Positions 47,132 through 54,907 of a stretch of DNA of 63,461 nucleotides are shown in pieces. Within the stretch, counting starts at the first letter, position 1; each line of letters starts with the position of its first letter. This DNA is from an uncultured Bacilli bacterium. Its GTDB lineage: Bacteria > Bacillota_I > Bacilli_A > RF39 > UBA660. The stretch spans positions 141,564 through 205,024 of the forward strand of contig CALVOZ010000004.1 in the NCBI GenBank assembly GCA_944350495.1, given 5' to 3'. Below the pieces are notes generated by a model. It searched no databases. It worked only from the letters and a program-made list of their open reading frames with translations, and had not been told where the DNA came from. The translations under genes were made by a program, and so were the position numbers.

Positions 47132-48550
47132 ATGAAACATTCAAAAATATATCAGCACGAAAATACAGGTAAAGAACTTATTCCTCCATTTTTAAAAGGA
47201 GAACTGGGAAGTACAATCCACTTGCATTCTTGGTCACGCGAAAGAGTTCCAGAATATATATGGCTTGGTTTATTAAGGGATTCATGTGCTACGAAAAAAG
47301 AATATTTTGATAAATTTTATAATTTAAAAGAATACATTCTTAACAGATTTGAAGAACCATTAGATAAATTTTCAAATATTTTAAAAATGGATAGATTAAA
47401 TAAAAAAGAATTTTTTGAAACAATAGTAGATATATTTGGACCACATGTTTTAGATCCTCTAATAGTTGTTTCTTATTTTGATAATGATATAAGGGAAATA
47501 TTTTATAATAAAGATAATAATAATGATAAAAGAATTCTAAAGCTCCAAGAAATAGTAACTAAAATGTACGAAAGATATGATGAATTCGCTATGGATGTTA
47601 GATATAGTGTAATAATCTTAAAACTTAATCGAGTGAGGTTTTTAAGCAACCTTAAGGATTCTATAATGATTGAAGCACTAACGAAATATCCATATATGGA
47701 TTATAACTCTCCAGAAATGGAATTATATTCTACTAGTTTATCTAGTTTTGAAGGGATGGATTTTTCATTCAATAATAATTATGAGTATTCAAAATATTTT
47801 TATGAGGAGATGTATTTGATGACAGATTGTAACCCTATGATTTTATCATATGAAGAAAACGTAGACTATGAAAAAATAAAAGAAAAAATGTTAGAACTAA
47901 GAAAACTTTTGATAAAATCTAATGAAATAACATATGATGACAAAAGAGATGTTATTATTGGAAATATAACTTATGTATATAAAATGATTAATGAAATTAT
48001 TAGTAATAATTTAGGTAATTCTATCGTCTCAAGATTTGTCTTAAGGACTATATCAGAAATTTATGTTAATATTAAGTTTTTGTGCTTAAAATCTAAAAAT
48101 GAACCAAAAATATGGGAATCCTTTAAAGACTATGGAAGTGGAAAATATAAATTAATATATAAAAAGATAGAAGAAGGAATTTCAACTGCTAAAAATTGTT
48201 CGCATTTTAATAGTGATATATTAAAATTGCTATCTAATGAAAACAAAAGCGAAGAGTTTTTGAAAGTAAGTTTTACAAACTTTGCAAATAAAAATACAAG
48301 GCAAAAATTTATTGATGTTGGTGAAAAGGATTTATACGATACTTATTATGACTATGATACCTGTTTTAGTCATGGCTATTGGGGTGCTATAAGAGAAAGT
48401 TCACTACTATTTTGCGATAATGCAGCTCACAATTATCATAGTGTATCTGATGTGGAATGCGAACAAAAATTAATATGTTGCTATAGTGATTTATGTTTCT
48501 TATTAGATAAAATAATAAAGATAATGAATGAGGAACTTGGTGTAGAATAA
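47132..48550 (+). CDS. DUF5677-like protein, first gene of a two-gene cassette
   Basis: 472 aa, cytoplasmic, mainly helical. N-terminal half (SRERVPEYIWLGLLRDSCAT, YPYMDYNSPEMELYSTSLSS) is not recognised. The C-terminal third (SRFVLRTISEIYVNIKFLCL, WESFKDYGSGKYKLIYKKIE, CFSHGYWGAIRES) has the R/E/W/H pattern of DUF5677-type proteins, which often occur in mobile or defence-associated loci. Start at 47132 follows GGAGGTGAAG; TATAAT at 47096-47101 gives a promoter. The stop overlaps the next start by one base, so the two products are coupled. Possible abortive-infection-type module; this is inference. Confidence 0.6.
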   Translation: MKHSKIYQHENTGKELIPPFLKGELGSTIHLHSWSRERVPEYIWLGLLRDSCATKKEYFDKFYNLKEYILNRFEEPLDKFSNILKMDRLNKKEFFETIVDIFGPHVLDPLIVVSYFDNDIREIFYNKDNNNDKRILKLQEIVTKMYERYDEFAMDVRYSVIILKLNRVRFLSNLKDSIMIEALTKYPYMDYNSPEMELYSTSLSSFEGMDFSFNNNYEYSKYFYEEMYLMTDCNPMILSYEENVDYEKIKEKMLELRKLLIKSNEITYDDKRDVIIGNITYVYKMINEIISNNLGNSIVSRFVLRTISEIYVNIKFLCLKSKNEPKIWESFKDYGSGKYKLIYKKIEEGISTAKNCSHFNSDILKLLSNENKSEEFLKVSFTNFANKNTRQKFIDVGEKDLYDTYYDYDTCFSHGYWGAIRESSLLFCDNAAHNYHSVSDVECEQKLICCYSDLCFLLDKIIKIMNEELGVE

Positions 48551-49578
48551 TGATTGAACAATTAAGACAATATCAAATTGAATACTTAAATATTATAAAA
48601 GAATTTAGTAAACAAGACAGAAAATATGAAGAATATTTATTATTATTTGATAAGATAGAAATACTTTTAAAAAAGAAAAAAAAATCCATACTGAATTTTT
48701 TAGGATTAAATGATAATTATGTATACTATGGTGGAGCAACTTACTTTACAAAAAACTCGAAAGAAATATTACCAATTTTATTTGCCAACAAAAAAGTTAT
48801 AGTTGCTGATCCTTTAATGAAGATGTTTCAATTTTTAAAAATACCTGAACATTTTAATTTTGATAGAATAAAAGAAATTATTGATCACGCTATACAAAAT
48901 ACTATAGAATTAGAAGAAAAAATGCTTGAAGCTCAAATCATTTATATTAATCCTTTTGACTTTATAAAACCAATAAAAGAAGATATTTTTAATATGGCTA
49001 ATATATTAACATTACAATACTTAAATACCAATTTAAATGTTAATTATGAATCATTGGATGCATTCATTTCATCAAATTATAAATATTCTTTTGAAGAATT
49101 AGAAAAAGAGTTTCCAAAGTTAAATCAATATTTTATTACAGTTAATTCAGATATCGATGTATCACTAAGGGAAAAGATAGAAACAAATTACAAAGATTGT
49201 GGAATAGATAAAGAGAACATGAAAGATATAAGTGCAATAGAACAAGTTGTGAATACATTTATAGGATTATTTGGACAAGCTTTTGAACTAAAAAGTATAT
49301 CTTTAATACTAAAATCACCATTATATGTTACAAGACCTAATGTATTAATATATTTAAATTGCATTAATAGAGTTGATGAACATGATGAAAGGATGTTTAA
49401 AGAAACAAATATTTTATTTGCTTTATATCAAGTTTTAAAAAATAAAGATTTAAATTTTAATGGTGAAACAGAATGCTATTATAAACAGCTAATAAACGAC
49501 TTATTAAGTGAAAAAGAGTCAATAGATTTTTACGTTAATTATATTGAAAAATATATATTAGATAAAAATATCACATAA
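48550..49578 (+). CDS. Hypothetical protein, second gene of the DUF5677-like cassette
   Basis: 342 aa, not recognised. Very charged, helical N-terminus (QLRQYQIEYLNIIKEFSKQD), then VYYGGATYFTKNSKEILPIL, IEQVVNTFIGLFGQAFELKS and a Lys/Glu-rich end. No membrane segment, zinc site or nuclease motif is clear. ATGATTG start overlaps the previous stop (TAATG), a sign of translational coupling and of a functional pair. Base composition is slightly more AT-rich than the chromosome genes, as for the rest of the island. Confidence 0.55.
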   Translation: MIEQLRQYQIEYLNIIKEFSKQDRKYEEYLLLFDKIEILLKKKKKSILNFLGLNDNYVYYGGATYFTKNSKEILPILFANKKVIVADPLMKMFQFLKIPEHFNFDRIKEIIDHAIQNTIELEEKMLEAQIIYINPFDFIKPIKEDIFNMANILTLQYLNTNLNVNYESLDAFISSNYKYSFEELEKEFPKLNQYFITVNSDIDVSLREKIETNYKDCGIDKENMKDISAIEQVVNTFIGLFGQAFELKSISLILKSPLYVTRPNVLIYLNCINRVDEHDERMFKETNILFALYQVLKNKDLNFNGETECYYKQLINDLLSEKESIDFYVNYIEKYILDKNIT

Positions 49579-49713
49579 AATTAATATAGAATATAAAGAA
49601 ATTAATAGTATACTACTATATGAAGAAAACTGTTTTGTACTTTTACAAATTATTTTTTCTTCGTATTTTGTTATTTTATAATGATTTTTACTAATTTGGT
49701 AAATATAATGCCA

Positions 49714-49742
49714 TTTACGTTCCTAAAAAAACGTGGTAAAAT
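49714..49742 (+). promoter_or_regulatory. Promoter of the rlmA-like/RiPP leader
   Basis: TTTACG (49714-49719), 17-base spacer, TAAAAT (49737-49742): a good sigma-A promoter, 320 bases ahead of the first gene of the peptide cluster. Confidence 0.7.
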
Positions 49743-49776
49743 AGTATTATAGGATAATTATAAAGGAAGCTATTTT

Positions 49777-49801
49777 GAGAGATATTTTATCTCTCTTTTT
49801 T
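49777..49801 (+). terminator. Early terminator (attenuator) in the leader
   Basis: Stem GAGAGAT / ATCTCTC with a five-base loop and six Ts, only about 30 bases after the predicted transcription start. A terminator so close behind a promoter and upstream of the cluster suggests attenuation control. Confidence 0.7.
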
Positions 49802-50064
49802 CTTATCTTTCTTTAAATTTTCTTATGAGAAAGGAGCGTGATTTTATATTTTTTTGAATAAATATTCTAAACTGTCAGCGACTATTTAATGGGTTTTAGG
49901 GATATTTCCTAACAAGCTTAGGGTGTGTAAACACCATGCTTGATAGTTTTAAAATATACCATCTTTTATAATCAATAACCATCGTACTAATTCTTAATAT
50001 ATATAAAGTGTATACTAAAGTTTTTTTTTATGTTATAATATTTGACGAATAAAGGAGGTATTGT
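49802..50064 (+). promoter_or_regulatory. Structured leader before the peptide cluster
   Basis: No gene. A start-like ATG at 49825 with AAAGGAG after it, a minimal open frame (MRKERDFIFF), then hairpins TTAGG/CCTAA (about 49895-49911) and CAAGC-GGTGT / ACACC-GCTTG (49913-49944), then a second TATAAT at 50034-50039 and the AAAGGAGGT ribosome site. The layout (promoter, terminator, short frame, hairpins) is that of ribosome- or drug-responsive leaders in front of rRNA methyltransferases. Whether the short frame is translated is not shown. Confidence 0.5.
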
Positions 50065-50907
50065 ATGAAAAAAATTGATTATGCTAATAAATATTTGAAT
50101 GATATTCATACAATAATTTCGTGTCCTTTTTGCTCTACTTCAGTAAACATTAAAAATAATAGTATAATTTGTTCTAATAATCATACTTTTAATATTTCAA
50201 AAAAGGGAACAGTAATTCTTTACAAAACATCAAAACTTAAAAAAAGTAAAATATATAATAGTAATTTATTTATCAATAGAAGAAAATTTATCAATTGTGG
50301 ATTTTATGATAATCTTCATTCTGAGATAAGTAAAATAATTAATCAAAATAATATTGAAACCATATTGGATATGGGTTCAGGTGAAGGTACTCATGATTTT
50401 AAAATTATAAATCATTTAGTTAATAAAAATATAAAGTTAATTAGTATTGACTTATCTAAGGATGCTATAGACTTGTCTAATGATTTTCTTAATGATACGT
50501 ATATTGGAATAGTTGGCGATTTAAACCAACTTCCATTTAAAGATAATACTATAGATTTAATTTTAAATATATTGTCTCCAGCTAATGAAAAAGAAATGGC
50601 AAGAGTTTTGAAAAAAAATGGTATGATAATTAAAGTTACTCCTAAATATGAATATTTATATGAATTACGTAAAGCATTAAATATTAAAGATTATGAAAAT
50701 GAATTGATAATTGAACATAATATTGAAGAAAAATATGAGGTTTTGATGAAAAAAGAAATTATGAATTGCTATCCTCTTGATAAAGAACAATTACAATATT
50801 TAGTTAACATGACACCGTTGACAAATCATGTTGCAGATATTCCGAATATTAAATCAATAACCATTGCCTTGAATATATACGTTTTAAGGATTAAAGATGA
50901 GTCATAA
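50065..50907 (+). CDS. RlmA-like 23S rRNA (guanine-N1) methyltransferase
   Basis: 280 aa. The N-terminus carries a zinc site with Cys20, Cys23, Cys36 and His40, the same spacing as in RlmA, followed by the family pattern FNISKKGTVILYKTSK ... FINRRKFINCGFYDNLHSEI and SAM motif I (ILDMGSGEGTHDF). RlmA methylates G745 and its relative TlrB G748 in the peptide exit tunnel; TlrB gives tylosin resistance. First gene of a four-gene set; its end overlaps the next start by 11 bases. It could serve self-protection of the peptide producer or be an independent drug-response gene. AAAGGAGGT ribosome site. Confidence 0.82.
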   Translation: MKKIDYANKYLNDIHTIISCPFCSTSVNIKNNSIICSNNHTFNISKKGTVILYKTSKLKKSKIYNSNLFINRRKFINCGFYDNLHSEISKIINQNNIETILDMGSGEGTHDFKIINHLVNKNIKLISIDLSKDAIDLSNDFLNDTYIGIVGDLNQLPFKDNTIDLILNILSPANEKEMARVLKKNGMIIKVTPKYEYLYELRKALNIKDYENELIIEHNIEEKYEVLMKKEIMNCYPLDKEQLQYLVNMTPLTNHVADIPNIKSITIALNIYVLRIKDES

Positions 50908-51652
50908 TTATAATTATTATATTAAACAGCTTTATAGCAAGCCAAAATTATACATATGTGAATTTACAGATTATAAAGATGATATTTACTTTTGGCCAAA
51001 AATAGTAAGTCTGTATCATCCTAGAACAATGCTTGAAGTTGGAATAGGCAATGGAAGATTAATCAATTTATTACATGAAATGGTAGAAGGATATGATGGT
51101 ATTGATTTCTCAGTTGAAATTATAAACTATTGCAAGAAAAAATTTAACTATAGTAATGTTCATTTATATTATCAGGATTTAAAAAGATGTAAATTAAATA
51201 AAATTTATGATCTAATTATATTACCATTTAATGTTATAAATAATTTTTATAGTCCACATGATTTGGGAAAGGCTTTTAATAATATAAAAAAATTGAGTGA
51301 TGAAAATACAATTATTGTAATTGACACAATACTACCACAAGTTAAAGATTTAAGTGATAGAAAGAAATTTTATCACACAAATACTTTTCAATTTCATAAG
51401 CAACGAGTAGATGTTTATGAAAATAAAATATTTGATTCAATTAATTCAACATGTGTTTATGAAAAAAAATATATAATTAATAATAAAATTATTCATAAAG
51501 AAACTTTGCCTAATAGAATTTTTTTTCATCAGGAATTGTTGATGATACTAGATCATTATGGCTTTAATGTTATTAAACAATATGGAGATTATAATTTTGA
51601 ACCAATTTCTAACAAAAGTAGAAAACAAATTATAATTATAAGGAGGAAGTAA
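50897..51652 (+). CDS. Class I SAM-dependent methyltransferase of the peptide cluster
   Basis: 251 aa. Motif I TMLEVGIGNGRLINLL, acidic residue after the second strand (GIDFSVEII), and LIILPFNVINNFY in the position of motif IV. The C-terminal half (KIFDSINSTCVYEKKYIINN) is typical of small-molecule or peptide methyltransferases with a beta-sheet insert. Substrate unknown; co-location with the radical SAM gene (one base between them) suggests the peptide or an intermediate. Overlaps the RlmA-like gene. Confidence 0.78.
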   Translation: MSHNYNYYIKQLYSKPKLYICEFTDYKDDIYFWPKIVSLYHPRTMLEVGIGNGRLINLLHEMVEGYDGIDFSVEIINYCKKKFNYSNVHLYYQDLKRCKLNKIYDLIILPFNVINNFYSPHDLGKAFNNIKKLSDENTIIVIDTILPQVKDLSDRKKFYHTNTFQFHKQRVDVYENKIFDSINSTCVYEKKYIINNKIIHKETLPNRIFFHQELLMILDHYGFNVIKQYGDYNFEPISNKSRKQIIIIRRK

Positions 51653-51653
51653 T

Positions 51654-53000
51654 ATGAAATTATCTAAATATTTTCATTATATTGAAATGAATAATAAATA
51701 TATAGCTGTTTTTAATTCTATTTTGATGCAAATTATTTATGTTAAAAAAGAAAAATTAGATGATATAAAAAGTTTTAAATTAAGCGAAGATGAAAAAAAA
51801 ACAATGATTGAAAATGGAATTTATGAAACTACTTCTGATATGGAAGATATTTATAATGTATTAAAGACAGGTATACACAAGCAAGCAAAAATACCAACAA
51901 TTATGTATTTAAATGTTTCAACTTACTGTAATCTTGCTTGTAAATATTGTTTTATCGAAAATAGCCCATTATCGAGTCAAAAATACGAAAAAATGAGTTT
52001 CGAGACAGCTAAAATTGCTATAGATAAATTTTTGGCAGAATTAGATAAAAATGAAATTGTTGATTCTCAAATAATTTTTTATGGCGGAGAGCCCTTAACA
52101 AATTGGAATGTTATAAAAGATATTATAAACTATATTCAAGATGAAAAGAAATCTGATATTACACTAACTATTATTACAAATGGGACTTTATTAAATAAAG
52201 AGATTATATCATATTTAATGAGCCACCATATTGGTATTGGAATTTCTATAGATGGGCCTAAATTTATCAATGATAAAAACAGAATTTTTAAATCTGGAAG
52301 TGAAAGTGTTTATGAAAAGGCTATGAATTCTATCAAATTACTTAATGATATGAATAGTAGTTATTGCGTATCTGCTACTGTTACGCCTGATGTTGTCGAA
52401 AATGAAGATGAAGTTTTAGAATGGTTGATAGATAATAAGATAAAGAATATTTTTTGGAACTTATATCATTACTCAACTAAAGATAACAATTGGGAAAAAC
52501 ATTATAATAAAATGAGTGATTTTATTTTAAAATCATATAAAATTCTAAAAGATAATAATATTGGTGAGGAAAAAGTTCAAGAACAAATTGAAATGTTTTT
52601 AAATCAAACTTTTAAGTTTCACAGTTGTGGTGCAGTTGGATTAAACCAGCTAACTATTAAACCAAATGGTGACGTTTGTATTTGTCAAGGAGATTCTAGA
52701 TCGTATAAAAATGTTGTGGGTAATATAGTTAGTGATGAAATTAGTGATATACTTAACAATCCTAAAAATGCTCAATGGTTAAAAATGTATACAATTGATA
52801 ATGAAAAGTGTAAGTATTGCCCGGCGATTTCGGTTTGCGGGGGTGGATGTCCATTACAAGCAGAAGCACTATTTGGTAAAAGAACTGCTTTAGATGAAGC
52901 TTCTTGTATATATTATAAAAAATTACTTGAGTGGTTGATAAAACAATATTTTTATGTTACAATGGAAGACATAGAAGAAAGGAAGGCTGATTTGGAATGA
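51654..53000 (+). CDS. Radical SAM/SPASM peptide maturase
   Basis: 448 aa. An N-terminal segment of about 80 residues, probably a leader-binding region, then the radical SAM core with CNLACKYC (Cys92, Cys96, Cys99), the SAM-binding FYGGEPL, and a C-terminal SPASM domain with about seven cysteines (SCGAVG, CICQGD, CKYCPAISVCGGGC, SC) that bind two extra iron-sulphur clusters. This is the architecture of enzymes that make thioether crosslinks in Cys-rich peptides (sactipeptides, ranthipeptides; the clostridial CcpM type is closest in length and context). The stop overlaps the start of a 53-residue Cys-rich peptide gene. GGAGGAAG ribosome site. Confidence 0.92.
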   Translation: MKLSKYFHYIEMNNKYIAVFNSILMQIIYVKKEKLDDIKSFKLSEDEKKTMIENGIYETTSDMEDIYNVLKTGIHKQAKIPTIMYLNVSTYCNLACKYCFIENSPLSSQKYEKMSFETAKIAIDKFLAELDKNEIVDSQIIFYGGEPLTNWNVIKDIINYIQDEKKSDITLTIITNGTLLNKEIISYLMSHHIGIGISIDGPKFINDKNRIFKSGSESVYEKAMNSIKLLNDMNSSYCVSATVTPDVVENEDEVLEWLIDNKIKNIFWNLYHYSTKDNNWEKHYNKMSDFILKSYKILKDNNIGEEKVQEQIEMFLNQTFKFHSCGAVGLNQLTIKPNGDVCICQGDSRSYKNVVGNIVSDEISDILNNPKNAQWLKMYTIDNEKCKYCPAISVCGGGCPLQAEALFGKRTALDEASCIYYKKLLEWLIKQYFYVTMEDIEERKADLE

Positions 53001-53158
53001 TTATAGCAAATAAAATAAAAGCTTTAGGAAAACTAAAAAAGGAAAAAGCCATTGTTGCCAATCAATGCACTTGTAGCAATTGTAATTGTAATTGTAAATT
53101 TTCTTTAAATAATAATTTAGATAATTTGACAAAAGTTTATAGAGAAAAATTGGCATAG
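52997..53158 (+). CDS. Cys-rich RiPP precursor peptide
   Basis: 53 aa: a leader with Lys-rich helix (KIKALGKLKKEKAIVANQ), a core with five cysteines in twelve residues (CTCSNCNCNCKF, Cys24, 26, 29, 31, 33), then a follower of 20 polar residues (SLNNNLDNLTKVYREKLA). Start codon overlaps the maturase stop (ATGA), and the gene ends 5 bases before a terminator. Leader LGKLKK and C-x-C repeats recall the CLI_3235-type clostridial Cys-rich peptides matured by CcpM. The adjacent SPASM enzyme would install thioether bonds from the cysteines. Too short for usual gene callers. No protease or exporter is seen next to it. Confidence 0.82.
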   Translation: MIIANKIKALGKLKKEKAIVANQCTCSNCNCNCKFSLNNNLDNLTKVYREKLA

Positions 53159-53163
53159 CTATG

Positions 53164-53190
53164 AAGGCTTACATCATATAAGCCTTTTTA
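53164..53190 (+). terminator. Terminator of the peptide cluster
   Basis: Stem AAGGCTTA / TAAGCCTT with a seven-base loop and a T-rich tail, directly after the precursor gene. Confidence 0.85.
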
Positions 53191-53203
53191 TTTTTGCTTT
53201 TAT

Positions 53204-53233
53204 ACACATTGAAAACTTTTAATGTGTTTTTTT
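53204..53233 (+). terminator. Second hairpin terminator
   Basis: Stem ACACATT / AATGTGT with a ten-base loop, followed by seven Ts. It may back up the terminator before it. Confidence 0.65.
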
Positions 53234-53270
53234 ATGCCTTAAAAAAATATAATTAAACGAGGTGATACTA

Positions 53271-53390
53271 ATGGCAGTATTACGAGTAGAAAACTATGAT
53301 AAGGATGGAAAAAGATTAGAACCTAAGAATGTTACTTTAACTTTTTCTATATTATATACACTATTAAAGAAATACATGAAAGAAGCATAA
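53271..53390 (+). CDS. 39-residue peptide upstream of the recombinase
   Basis: Reads MAVLRVENYDKDGKRLEPKN, then VTLTFSILYTLLKKYMKEA. GAGGTGAT ribosome site seven bases before the ATG. A short beta-rich start and an amphipathic helical end; no cysteine. Small genes of this type often stand just before serine recombinases in Bacillota integrative elements, and it may help control excision. Function unknown. Confidence 0.55.
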   Translation: MAVLRVENYDKDGKRLEPKNVTLTFSILYTLLKKYMKEA

Positions 53391-53488
53391 ACTAAACTAT
53401 AAGCATTTTATTTTTTGTATAAAAATGCTATTATGTAGTAGCAAGTTTTTTTACAAAAAATGCTTTTATAAAAAAGGAGGTACAAGTT

Positions 53489-54865
53489 ATTAATCATATA
53501 AAAGCAGTAGTAAAAAAAATTAAAGCTCTTTATGTTCGTGTTTCAACTGATTCTCAAGTAGAAGGCTATTCTATAGAAGCTCAAATAGAGTTTTTAGAAA
53601 ACTATTTAAAGAGTCAAGGTTGGGACGATTATGAAGTATATATGGATCCTGGATTTAGTGGTAAGAATTTAGAAAGACCTGCAATTCAAAAATTAATCAA
53701 AGACTGTGAATCTGGTAAGATTGATATGGTGTTAGTCTTTAAATTGGATAGATTATCGCGTAGTCAAAAAGATACCCTCTTTTTAATAGAAGAGGTGTTT
53801 AATAAAAATAATGTAGGTTTTATTTCTATCAGGGAAAGATTTGATACTACTTCTCCTTTTGGAAAAGCTATGATAGGAATACTTTCTGTCTTTGCCCAAC
53901 TAGAAAGAGAAACCATTTTAGAAAGAACTAGAATTGGTCTTAAAAAACGTGCTGAAGATGGTTTTTGGCGAGGTGGTGGTAAAACTCCTTTCGCTTATGA
54001 CTATGATAAAGAAATAGGAACTTTAGTAGTGAATCAAGAGAGAAAAGTTATTTTCGATTTAATGAAGACTTTGAGATTACAAGGATATAGTTATCATGAA
54101 TTATCTAAAGTAACTGGATATGATGAAGCCTGGATTCAAGGAATATTAAATGCCAAAACTAATTTAGGAAAAATTCCTTACAAAGGAGAACTTTATGATG
54201 GAAGGCATGAAGCAATTATTAGTGAAGAAGAATATGAACAATTACAAATGATAGAAAAAGCTCGAAGTAGAAATCAACATGCTAGTCATTATTTATTATC
54301 AGGAAAGATATACTGTGGAAAATGCGGTGCCAAATATCGTTATCAAAAGTGGGGACAAAGAATCATTTGTTACTGCTATTCACAACAGAAAAGCAAACCT
54401 AAATTAGTAAAAGATCCTAACTGTAATAATTTAAGACTTGATAGTTTCGAAATAGAAGATGCTTTTTTAGAACAGTTATTTGCAATGTCTTTGGATGAAA
54501 ATTTATTTAGAGAAACATTTCATTTATCAAAAACAAATCTAGAAGATGAACTAAAAATAAGATTAGACAAAACCGTCAAGAAAATAGAAAACTTAATTCA
54601 ACTATTATCAGAAGATATTGCTAAGACAGAAATAAAGATAGAATTAGAAAAGCTAATAGAAGAAAAGACAAATATAACAAAAGAGCTAGAAGATATAAAA
54701 GCAAAAGAACAGACGAAAAAAAGTTATGAAGAAATAAAAAATCTAAGTAAAGTATGGACTCACTTAGAGTTTAAAGAAAAAAGATGCATCATTGAAGGAC
54801 TACTAGATAAAATAGTTGTTGATGGTAATACTTTAAAAATATACTGGAATGTTAGTGAAAGCTAA
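53489..54865 (+). CDS. Large serine recombinase (integrase), apparent ATT start
   Basis: Integrates and excises the island through attP/attB. About 458 aa when read from an ATT at 53489, eight bases after AGGAGG (53475-53480). The catalytic domain starts KALYVRVSTDSQVEGYSIEA, with the nucleophile Ser at 53543-53545, then LVFKLDRLSRSQKD and the recombinase domain; a zinc ribbon (YCGKCGAKYRYQ ... CYCYSQQ) and a coiled coil finish it. No ATG, GTG or TTG lies in this frame before 53642, downstream of the catalytic Ser, so the usual start would yield an inactive protein. Either ATT is used or the start codon was lost. Inverted repeats containing AGCATTTT lie at 53402-53470. Confidence 0.85.
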   Translation: MNHIKAVVKKIKALYVRVSTDSQVEGYSIEAQIEFLENYLKSQGWDDYEVYMDPGFSGKNLERPAIQKLIKDCESGKIDMVLVFKLDRLSRSQKDTLFLIEEVFNKNNVGFISIRERFDTTSPFGKAMIGILSVFAQLERETILERTRIGLKKRAEDGFWRGGGKTPFAYDYDKEIGTLVVNQERKVIFDLMKTLRLQGYSYHELSKVTGYDEAWIQGILNAKTNLGKIPYKGELYDGRHEAIISEEEYEQLQMIEKARSRNQHASHYLLSGKIYCGKCGAKYRYQKWGQRIICYCYSQQKSKPKLVKDPNCNNLRLDSFEIEDAFLEQLFAMSLDENLFRETFHLSKTNLEDELKIRLDKTVKKIENLIQLLSEDIAKTEIKIELEKLIEEKTNITKELEDIKAKEQTKKSYEEIKNLSKVWTHLEFKEKRCIIEGLLDKIVVDGNTLKIYWNVSES

Positions 54866-54883
54866 CATAAAAATTATAGTGTT

Positions 54884-54907
54884 TTCTCCCTATATGTCTT
54901 ATAGCCC
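54884..54907. other. attR of the island
   Basis: Island sequence TTCTCCCTATATGT, CTTATAG, core CCC, then permease sequence TATCAAGCAC. It pairs with attL at 40505. Confidence 0.8.

Larger units (their letters stand above)
40505..54907 (+). mobile_element. Serine-recombinase integrative island inserted in an ABC permease gene
   Basis: About 14.4 kb bounded by CCC cores at 40505-40507 and 54905-54907. The outside flanks are two halves of one permease gene in matching frame. The inside ends carry a 14-bp inverted repeat (ACATATAGGGAGAA at 40516-40529; TTCTCCCTATATGT at 54884-54897), so the reconstructed attP is an imperfect palindrome around the core, as expected for large serine recombinases. 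The recombinase gene lies at the right end reading outward. No relaxase, coupling protein or type IV secretion gene is present, so this is a degraded or mobilisable island and not a full conjugative element. It is itself composite: a second left end lies at 45539. Confidence 0.88.

Noticed and set aside
53402..53470. Repeated AGCATTTT/AAAATGC motifs as a CRISPR or origin
   Set aside because: Only two or three short imperfect copies without regular spacing; more likely a hairpin or operator before the recombinase.
40505..54907. Full integrative conjugative element
   Set aside because: No relaxase, coupling protein or secretion genes are present; only recombinase, att sites, initiator-like remnants and cargo.
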